NCBI GenBank assembly: GCA_050951725.1
Contig: JBMNJO010000025.1
Span: 109,023-173,022 of the forward strand
Direction of reading: 5' to 3'
Length of the DNA: 64,000 bases
Source: DTU052 sp050951725
Lineage (GTDB): Bacteria > Bacillota > Syntrophomonadia > Syntrophomonadales > DTU052
Shown here: one piece after another, positions 26,464 through 33,456 of the stretch
How the letters are laid out: every line of letters starts with the position of its first letter
Numbering within the stretch: the stretch's first letter is position 1
Made by a program: the position numbers and the translations under genes
The notes under the pieces: generated by a model
Seen by the model: the letters and a program-made list of their open reading frames with translations, nothing else
What the model was told of the DNA's origin: nothing
The model's database searches: none

Positions 26464-26607
26464 ATGCCGAAGAAGAAAAAGCCACGCACAGCGAAGGTAC
26501 GGGATATAAGTATATTCTATATGCGGACCCGGAAGGCGGGACCGCAGACGAGAAAGAAAAAGGAGACCAAAAAATTCAAACTTGACGATGAGATGTCAAA
26601 GTATTGA
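26464..26607 (+). CDS. Very basic 47-residue protein, unknown function
   Basis: Starts MPKKKKPRTAK and is about one third Lys/Arg, ending in an acidic-to-neutral tail KLDDEMSKY. An ATG is preceded by GGGGGG at seven bases. The composition suggests nucleic-acid binding, as in small ribosome-like or phage accessory proteins. It follows the initiator/loader pair in the same direction and may belong to that module. It is short, so it could be a chance frame; the ribosome site and the codon pattern favour a real gene moderately. Confidence 0.45.
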   Translation: MPKKKKPRTAKVRDISIFYMRTRKAGPQTRKKKETKKFKLDDEMSKY

Positions 26608-26781
26608 TAAAGGTTCCAAGCTGTAACCAATGACATAAGAAAACGCCGGACGCAGTAAAATATAGCCCCGGACTGCCTCCGCTTGCAAATTCAGAATAAC
26701 AGAGTGATTATGAGTTTACATGCGGGAAGGTCGATAGGCAGAGTTTCATGAATTGCTGCTGGAGCTATGAATGAGATTCGG

Positions 26782-27377
26782 TTATATCCGGCCATTTAGT
26801 TTATTAGATTTGAGTTGCACCTTAATGATTTCCAGGAAATGCTCTACCAGGTCGGGATCAAACCGCGTCCCGGCATTGGACCTCAGTTCTTCAATAGCTT
26901 CAAGAATGCTGCGCGCTTTCTTGTAGGGAAGGTGAGAAATCATGGCGTCATAACTGTCTACCACCCTGATAATCCTGGCCAGCAACGGAATGTCGTCTCC
27001 TGCCAGGCCATCAGGATACCCCGTTCCATCATAGTTCTCATGGTGGTGCCTGATTATTGGCACTATTGATTGCAGCTGACTGACGGCCTTTACTATATCA
27101 CTCCCCCATTGGGGGTTCTGCATAAGCTCTCCCCATTCCTCCTGGCTCAAAGAGTCCGCTTTATTAAGCACCTCCCGGTCGATCTCAATCTTGCCTATAT
27201 CATGTAGGAAAGCTGCATAGCTCAAAAGATTGATTTGGTCCTGAGGAACCTCAAGCCTGGAAATACCTGCTTTATAATCACACTACGAGCCGAAATCCTT
27301 AGAACATGGATACCTTTTGTATCTCTCTGACCAGGGGCGTTCTTCTTTCTGATGATGGTCGCAAAAATCGTTTTCAT
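26782..27377 (-). pseudogene. Decayed HD-GYP domain gene
   Basis: The 3' part encodes most of an HD-GYP c-di-GMP phosphodiesterase-type domain: LLSYAAFLHDIGKIEID, HHHENYDGTGYPDGL and the RIIRVVDSYDAM segment. The preceding part is in another frame (MKTIFATIIRKKNAPGQRDTKG, then HVLRISARSVIIK) and joins after adding one A in an AAA run near 27283. Upstream sensor or receiver domains are absent and a stop lies directly ahead of the ATG at 27377. The reading is a truncated, frameshifted gene. Whether the isolated HD-GYP half is still translated is unclear; no ribosome site is seen. Confidence 0.7.
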
Positions 27378-27466
27378 TGCCACGTTGGATTATCATGCAT
27401 ATAATGAGGGCAACATTATTAGAAATAATAACAGTGTCCGTTGGACCAGAATGAGAGTTTTTATTT

Positions 27467-27919
27467 ATGAAAAAGACTCCGTCTCAAATAACCCCCTGGA
27501 TTCCGGTTATCCTGTGGATGATGCTGATTTTCTTTCTTTCCGCGCAGTCAGCCACAGAATCGGCAGGGCTCAGTACGAAGATCACCCAGGTATTTCTGGG
27601 GTTTATCAATCAGTTGGTTCCGGTTTTCGGATCCGGTGCGATGGATAATTCGTACCTGGACCATGTAGTGCGCAAGCTCGCTCATTTTTCGCTGTATATG
27701 GTCCTGGGATTTCTGTCAGCGCGGGCCCTGCAAAAAAACGGGATGACCGGATGGAGACCGTTGATTGTGGCAGTGCTGATTTGCGTGTTGTATGCGGTAA
27801 CTGATGAGCTGCACCAGGTCTTCGTACCCGGCAGGAGTGGTCAAATCAGTGATGTGTTTATTGACAGCATGGGAGGATTTACAGGAGTTTTCTTGTTTGC
27901 TCCCGCAATGCGAAAATAG
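27467..27919 (+). CDS. VanZ family membrane protein
   Basis: A 150-residue integral membrane protein with four predicted membrane spans (about 11-26, 68-88, 97-115 and 130-148). The family hallmarks are present: FFLSAQS after the first span, RKLAHFSLYMVLG, and DELHQVFVPGRSGQISDVFIDSMGG. VanZ-like proteins are linked to teicoplanin resistance in one transposon, but most chromosomal copies have no established role. The start has no strong ribosome site. It is followed by a strong terminator. Confidence 0.88.
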   Translation: MKKTPSQITPWIPVILWMMLIFFLSAQSATESAGLSTKITQVFLGFINQLVPVFGSGAMDNSYLDHVVRKLAHFSLYMVLGFLSARALQKNGMTGWRPLIVAVLICVLYAVTDELHQVFVPGRSGQISDVFIDSMGGFTGVFLFAPAMRK

Positions 27920-27951
27920 GCTGCTCTATGCTTGACAAGTGCCGGGGATGA

Positions 27952-27987
27952 AAAAGGAGTGTTTTCCCAGTGCAGAACACTCCTTTT
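27952..27987. terminator. Bidirectional terminator after vanZ-like gene
   Basis: Perfect 12-bp arms AAAAGGAGTGTT and AACACTCCTTTT around a 12-base loop; T-runs exist in both directions. Confidence 0.8.
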
Positions 27988-28015
27988 CTCTCCCCGTTGT
28001 CCGGGAGAGTCACGT

Positions 28016-28044
28016 TGCCCCCGTCCAGCCGACCGGACGGGGCA
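28016..28044 (-). terminator. GC-rich hairpin at the 3' end of the acyl-CoA ligase
   Basis: TGCCCCCGTCC and GGACGGGGCA pair with one bulged base, 5 bp after the ligase stop on the minus strand. There is no U-run; it may act together with the hairpin at 27952-27987. Confidence 0.5.
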
Positions 28045-28049
28045 CATCC

Positions 28050-29737
28050 TTAAGCCTGCTTCATCTTTGCCAGTTCTTCATCCCGCAGTACCCGGCGCAG
28101 GGCTTTGCCCACGGCTGAGCGGGGGAGTTCGTTCCGGAACTCAACTGCCCGAGGTACCTTGTAAGGTGCCAGTATCTCCTTACAATAATCTATGATCTCT
28201 TCAGCAGTAGCAGTGACCCCTTCTTCCAGCATGACAAAGACCTTGGGGATCTCACCCCGGTACTCGTCAGGAATCCCGATGGTGATGACATCCTTAACCT
28301 TGGGATGCTGCAGCACGGCCTCATCTATTTCGCGGGGATAGATGTTGTAGCCCCCTGATATGATGAGGTCCTTGGTCCGGTCCACGATAAAGATATAGCC
28401 ATCCTCGTCCTGGTAGGCCACATCGCCGGTATTGAGGTATCCATCCTTATCAATCATCTTCGCTGTTTCCTCGGGTTCGTTCCAGTAGCCTTTCATGATG
28501 AGGTTCGATTTAATGTGGATCTCGCCCGTTTGGCCCTGCGGAACTTCCTGAGGCCGGTGGCCGGGTCTACGATCTTTACGTCGGTGTCGACCAGGGGCAG
28601 GCCGATGCTTAAGGGCTTCTTGACCCCCATATAGGGATTGTTTATTCCCAAGGAGGTGACCTCACTCATCCCCCAGCCCTCAACGATAAATATATTCAGG
28701 TCATTGGCCTTTTTGATCAGGGCGGCCGGCAGCGGAGCCCCGCCGCTGTTCATGATCCCTACGATTTGTCCCAGTTCCTTGGCCCGCGGGTGGTTGACCA
28801 GGGCCGTGATCATGGTGGGAACCGCTGGGAAGTAGGGGATATCGCCGATCCGGGCTACGGTGTCCATCACCTCGTCCACATTGAAGCTGCTCAGTATTAT
28901 CTGGGTGGCGCGGCAGACTACCGAAAAGCAGTTGGCACAGATCTCCCCGTAAACATGGAAGTAAGGAAGTACCCCCATGAAGTTGCGCCGGGGAACCGGG
29001 TACATATCGATAATGGGCTTCAGCCACTCGTTATAGGTGTAGGTGGAACAGACCATGTTGCGATGGGTGAGAACCGCACCCTTAGGAGTGCCGGTGGTTC
29101 CGCCGGTAAACTGGATCACCGCCGGGTCGTCCTGTTTGATGGGCAGAGCGGGGGCTGCTTCATTGTCACAGGCGGCAATAAACTCGGAGAAATGATGCCA
29201 GCCGGGTTCCAGGCCCAGACTCTGGGAGGTGCTCAACTCAGTATCCTTCATGTAATCGGAGAGTTTGGTGACCAGTATGAAACTGATGTCGGTTTCCTGG
29301 GATAAGGCCTTGACGGTCGGTATAACCACGTCATAAGTAATCAGACCGGATATTCCTAACTTGTCTACAATAACTTTAAGCTCGTCCTTGGTGTACATGG
29401 GGTTCAGGTTGACGGCAATGGCTCCGGTGTGCAGCAAGGCCCAAAAAGCAATTACAAACTGGGGGGAGTTCGCCAGGAGGAGACCGATCCGGTCGCCTTT
29501 TTTGACTCCCGCTTCAATCATGGCATTGGCCAGGCGATGAACCTGAAGTTGCAGGTTCCAGTAACTGATTCTGTTTCCATAGTAATCGATGGCTGCCTTG
29601 TGCGGCTCTATGTTGGCCGAAATCCTTAGAATCTCATAGGCGGGGAAACGGGGCCAAGTCAGGGTAGGCCTAACATCGTGATCATAATTCTTAATCCACC
29701 AGCGGCGCTCCAGATCAGGGAATTGTGAATTGGCCAT
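28050..29737 (-). pseudogene. Frameshifted acyl-CoA ligase (AMP-forming)
   Basis: Two frames give one ~560-residue FadD-like synthetase. The first part (start ATG 29737, after GGAGG) contains the P-loop FTGGTTGTPKGA and GWGMSE, and reads to VDPATGLRKF. The second part continues with MKGYWNEP, LNTGDVAYQDEDGY, DRTKDLIISGGYNIYP and the C-terminal catalytic Lys segment (LPRSAVGKALRR). The frames join near 28538-28545 if one C is added to TTCCGCAG, giving FPQGQTGEIHIKS. All motifs on both sides are well preserved, so the lesion is recent or an assembly error. The intact protein would activate medium- or long-chain fatty acids. Confidence 0.85.
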
Positions 29738-30157
29738 CAATATACCTCCATCCATACTGTTTATAATATTCTAAATTGAGTATATATTTTTAACCGGGTA
29801 GGTTCAACCACTGATTGTTGGGTGTAAGCATTGCAGTACGTTAAAAGACTGTATCAATCAAAGAGCGAACAGGGAGGTTTTGTTATGTCAATAAATCCTT
29901 TAATATCAATTCCCGCAAACGATATAATATCGTAAACAAGGCTGCTGGCTGTTGATTGCCTAAAGGGTCAGCATAAGATGAGGAGATAGGGTAGCAGACG
30001 GAGTGATCGCCGGTTATTAAGAATAAACCGACCGGTGTAACATCTGACAATAATCGGTGTCTGAATTGGGAGAGGAAATGGACCAGCCCTTTCTTAGTAA
30101 TGTGCCGTGTTGTGAACATCGTTAACAGCTCTGCCTGACTGAAAGGAGTTATCCAAG
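29738..30157. other. Intergenic region with a tiny ORF and a palindrome
   Basis: About 400 bp upstream of the ADP-ribosylglycohydrolase gene. A 16-codon ORF (29885-29935, MSINPLISIPANDIIS) sits behind a strong GGGAGG. Its 3' end overlaps a 15-bp perfect palindrome ACGATAT-A-ATATCGT, a possible operator or promoter element. Nothing else was recognised. Confidence 0.35.
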
Positions 30158-30943
30158 ATGATTGGTACGATTTGCGGTGATTTCATCGGTTCGGTTTTTG
30201 AATGGCATAATCACAAATCCAAAGAGTTTGAGCTATTTTCTCATAGATCCCGCTTTACTGATGATTCGGTGATGACCATCGCCACCATGGATGCGCTGCT
30301 CAATGATCTGGACTTTGGCTTCTGCTACCGCAAGTGGTACCGGAGGTACCCGAATGCCGGCTATGGCGGCAGTTTCCGGGAGTGGGCCGCGGATGATATC
30401 AGCCTGCCTTATAATAGCTGGGGCAATGGGTCAGCAATGCGGATAAGTCCGGTGGGGTGCTTTTATGACTCGCTGGATATGGTATTGACCAAGGCCCGGG
30501 AAAGTGCGGAGGTATCCCATAACCACCCGGAGGGGATAAAGGGGGCCCAGGCAACCGCGGCCTGTGTTTTCTGGGCCCTGCAGGGTGAGAGCCAGGCTTC
30601 GATAAAGGCGCTGGTAGAAGGGAAGTTCGGATATGACCTGAACTTTTCCCTGGACAAAATCCGGGATGGGTATGAATTCGATGTTTCCTGCCAGGGGAGC
30701 GTTCCCCAGGCGATCGTTGCATTTCTGGAGTCAACCGATTACGAGGATGCAATCCGCAACGCCATTTCTATTGGTGGTGACAGCGATACCATCGCGGCTA
30801 TTGCCGGGGGCATTGCGGAGGCCTTCTATAGGGAGATCCCTTCCTATATCAAGGACCGGGTGGTGAGTTCACTTCCGTCCGAGTTCCGGGAAGTGATCGC
30901 CGCCTTCTATGCCTGCTGTGGATGGGAGGATATGCTCCCGTAG
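30158..30943 (+). CDS. ADP-ribosylglycohydrolase family protein
   Basis: A 261-residue DraG/ARH-type hydrolase that removes ADP-ribose from protein side chains using two Mg ions. Metal ligands are visible in RFTDDSVMT (about residues 32-40) and the C-terminal GGDSDTIAAIAGG (about 205-217); the GNGSAMRISP loop is also typical. It is cytoplasmic. ATG 30158 follows AAAGGAG. It is monocistronic with a strong terminator. With the macrodomain at 20776 it gives this region two ADP-ribose-processing enzymes; a matching ADP-ribosyltransferase was not found in the window. Confidence 0.92.
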   Translation: MIGTICGDFIGSVFEWHNHKSKEFELFSHRSRFTDDSVMTIATMDALLNDLDFGFCYRKWYRRYPNAGYGGSFREWAADDISLPYNSWGNGSAMRISPVGCFYDSLDMVLTKARESAEVSHNHPEGIKGAQATAACVFWALQGESQASIKALVEGKFGYDLNFSLDKIRDGYEFDVSCQGSVPQAIVAFLESTDYEDAIRNAISIGGDSDTIAAIAGGIAEAFYREIPSYIKDRVVSSLPSEFREVIAAFYACCGWEDMLP

Positions 30944-30949
30944 GACATA

Positions 30950-30993
30950 AAACAAGGCCCAGGGCAAAAAACAGCGCCTCTGGGCCTTGTTTA
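30950..30993. terminator. Bidirectional terminator between convergent genes
   Basis: Arms AAACAAGGCCCAG and CTGGGCCTTGTTT separated by about 17 bases, between the ADP-ribosylglycohydrolase and alkaline phosphatase stops. Confidence 0.85.
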
Positions 30994-31032
30994 TATTGCA
31001 GGTGTCCACATCCAGTTTACAATGTCGGGAAC

Positions 31033-32667
31033 CTATTGCAGCAGTTCCAGGGCCCCCTGCGGTACATAAGTGGTGCCGACGCCGTCAAATACCACTACTC
31101 CTTCCAGTTCGGCGGCTGCTCCATTGACATAGGCGATATTGGTATGAACGGGCATTTTGATAATGGTCTCACCCCTGGTTACTGTCAAGACCGGGTTTTT
31201 CTTATCTGTGGTGTCGAACTCAACCTTGGCACCCTGGGCCTCAAATGCTTTGCGGGCCGGGACAAACAGCTTCTTCGTGGTATCATCAAGGCTTAGGCCC
31301 ATTAATATTTCCATGTAGCGGGCAATATCTGTGTTTTCGACGGTGCCGGTTAATTGATCAACGCCTCGCGGTGCGTATACATAGAGGGTGACGTCCTCAC
31401 CGGTATGTCTTCCGGTGGTGAAACCGATGCCACAGTGCTGTGCCAGCATCGGACCTACGGTATATCCCAGATAACCATAATAGGTGTTTTCTTTAACAGC
31501 CTCAATTTCATCACTGGTCAGGTTGGAGAGCCCGTAATACTTGGCCAGCACCTCAACGGCGTTATTGCGGTCGGGAGCCATCACCTTTTCCAGACCTTCC
31601 CCGGTCAGGGTGGCTTTTTTCAGAGGAGCTATGATGTCATTAAGCGGTATCTCATCATAGGTTGATGAAGTGGCCGAGTTACCGATAGAGATGCCACCGG
31701 TTCCATGATCAGTCGCGGCGATAACCACCGTTTCACCGTTCTGTTTGGCGAAGTCCAGGGCCACCCCTACCGCTTTATCAAAGGCCAGGCAGTCAGAGAC
31801 AAGAGCAACCGGGTCATTGCTGTGGGCTGCCCAGTCGATCTTGCTTCCCTCGACCATCAGGAAAAAACCGTCCTCATCCTGGGAGAGCAGTTCGATGGCT
31901 TTTTTGGTCATTTCGGCCAGGGAGGGCTCTTGGGAGGCATCACGGTCAAGATCATAGGCCATAATTGAGGGTGCGAACATGCCCCACACCTTCCCGGAGG
32001 TTACCCGGTTCATCTCCGCCGAGGTATGTACTACCTGGTAGTCCTGTTTGATGACTGAATAGAGGTCATTGCCATCCGAACGCCCGGCGGGCTTAAAGTA
32101 ATCTGTGCCTCCACCCAATACTACATCCACTCCCGAATAGGCTTGTTGTTTGGAGAGGATATCATAGGCCTTGCGGTCGGGATAATGAGCGGTAAATGTG
32201 GCCGGGGTGGCCTGCATGATTTCACAGGTGGCTACTACTCCCGTAGCTCGTCCGCTGAGTTTGGCGGCCTCCAGAATATTGGCTACCGGTCTGCGCCGCT
32301 TTGCGGGGTCCAGTTTCTCCAGTCCCGGCATGCTGTTAACATCAGGCAGAACCCCGATAAAGCCAGTATGGGTCTTGTAGCCGGTGGCCATGGCGCTGGA
32401 CGCCGGAGCCGAATCGGCAATAGGTGCGTCAGAGGAATAGGTTCTGACCAAACCTGAAGCCATACTGTCGAGATTAAGATCTCCTCCATTGTACCAGCGG
32501 GCTAGTATAACCGCCGCAGTGCTCATACCATCCGGGATCATCAGGATCACATTTTTCACGGGCTTTTCCACCCTGACCTCATCAATACCTACAGCAAATG
32601 AGGGTGCGGTCAAAGTAACCGTCAAGATGCAGGCCATAAGATAACATAACAGATGACTACGCTTCAT
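31033..32667 (-). CDS. Secreted alkaline phosphatase with C-terminal copper-amine-oxidase-like domain
   Basis: Releases phosphate from organic monoesters outside the cell. A signal peptide (about 1-26) precedes the PhoA-type catalytic domain: metal Asp in LMIPDGM, the Ser nucleophile in DSAPASSAMATG, and metal ligands in EGSKIDWAAHSND and ATDHGTGG. Residues ~455-544 form a copper-amine-oxidase-N-like stalk (FVPARKAFEAQGAKVEFD ... GVGTTYVPQGAL), a domain usually used for surface attachment or secretion in Clostridia. ATG 32667 is chosen because AAAGGAGTGG lies five bases upstream. No Pho box was found; phosphate regulation is possible but not shown. Confidence 0.92.
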   Translation of the reverse strand: MKRSHLLCYLMACILTVTLTAPSFAVGIDEVRVEKPVKNVILMIPDGMSTAAVILARWYNGGDLNLDSMASGLVRTYSSDAPIADSAPASSAMATGYKTHTGFIGVLPDVNSMPGLEKLDPAKRRRPVANILEAAKLSGRATGVVATCEIMQATPATFTAHYPDRKAYDILSKQQAYSGVDVVLGGGTDYFKPAGRSDGNDLYSVIKQDYQVVHTSAEMNRVTSGKVWGMFAPSIMAYDLDRDASQEPSLAEMTKKAIELLSQDEDGFFLMVEGSKIDWAAHSNDPVALVSDCLAFDKAVGVALDFAKQNGETVVIAATDHGTGGISIGNSATSSTYDEIPLNDIIAPLKKATLTGEGLEKVMAPDRNNAVEVLAKYYGLSNLTSDEIEAVKENTYYGYLGYTVGPMLAQHCGIGFTTGRHTGEDVTLYVYAPRGVDQLTGTVENTDIARYMEILMGLSLDDTTKKLFVPARKAFEAQGAKVEFDTTDKKNPVLTVTRGETIIKMPVHTNIAYVNGAAAELEGVVVFDGVGTTYVPQGALELLQ

Positions 32668-33011
32668 ATAGACCACTCCTTTCGGTTTCCTTCATATTGC
32701 GGGCGACAGCTTCCGTGGAAACCAGTATTTCATTATATTTCCTATAATTATACTCCAATTTAGCACAGAGAGATCAACCTGTTATATGTACCAAATTCAC
32801 AACTTATCTGGAATATATTAATAGGTATCAGGGGTATCCACTCACTTTAACAACCTGTGATATTAGGATCTAACTATGGAAAAAGGCTGTCTCGCGGAAA
32901 AGCCCAGAGCATTTTGCAGGCTAAGGGATCAGCCGGTTGTATATCCACAACGCGTCTTATCGGCTCTGTTAAGGTTTTATGAAGTCCTTTGTACCGGCAG
33001 GCATTTTCCAC
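32668..33011. other. Divergent intergenic region between alkaline phosphatase and blaI-like genes
   Basis: About 340 bp, AT-rich near 32740-32830. No gene found. The right end holds the BlaI-type promoter/operator region described separately. Confidence 0.45.
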
Positions 33012-33063
33012 TTGACCGGCATGGATTACATCTGTAATATTAAAATAAGATTACATTTGTAGT
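33012..33063 (+). promoter_or_regulatory. BlaI-type promoter with two operators
   Basis: TTGACC (33012-33017) and TAATAT (33035-33040) are 17 bp apart. Two TACA-N2-TGTA dyads, the form bound by BlaI/MecI repressors, lie at 33025-33038 (ATTACATCTGTAAT, overlapping the -10) and 33050-33063 (ATTACATTTGTAGT, just downstream). This predicts autorepression of the blaI-blaR1-like pair. Confidence 0.8.
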
Positions 33064-33079
33064 CCACGGGGAGGTTCAC

Positions 33080-33454
33080 ATGGGCAAGGTACCACAGATA
33101 TCGGAATCTGAATTAGAGGTGATGAAGGTCCTCTGGGAACTGGGGTCGGCCACCAGTTCACAGGTAGTGGAGAGGCTCCTTCCCCGCTCGGACTGGAAAC
33201 CCAAGACCATTCAAACCCTGATCACCCGCCTGGTGGCTAAAGGGGCCATCAAGGCGGACCCGACCGAAGGCAAGGCCTTCCTCTATTCTCCCCTGGTCAG
33301 CGCCGAGGAGTACCGGGCCTATGCCAACAGTTCATTCCTAAAAAAGATGTATAACGGATCGGTGAACCTGATGCTGGCCAGCTTTGTCAGGGAACAAAGG
33401 ATATCCCGCGAACAGCTGGAGAAGCTGAAAAAACTGCTGGATGAGGAGGTGTAG
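33080..33454 (+). CDS. BlaI/MecI/CopY family repressor
   Basis: A 124-residue winged-helix repressor. The N-terminal HTH shows ISESELEVMKVLWELG and the recognition-helix region SDWKPKTIQTLITRLVAKG; the C-terminal helices (about 80-122) form the dimerisation part cleaved by BlaR1-type proteases in known systems. The two TACA/TGTA dyads in front of the gene are its probable binding sites. The next gene, two bases downstream, is an M56 metalloprotease, completing a BlaI-BlaR1-like pair. No beta-lactamase or CopA-type gene is adjacent, so the controlled trait is unknown. Confidence 0.92.
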   Translation: MGKVPQISESELEVMKVLWELGSATSSQVVERLLPRSDWKPKTIQTLITRLVAKGAIKADPTEGKAFLYSPLVSAEEYRAYANSSFLKKMYNGSVNLMLASFVREQRISREQLEKLKKLLDEEV

Positions 33455-33456
33455 CG

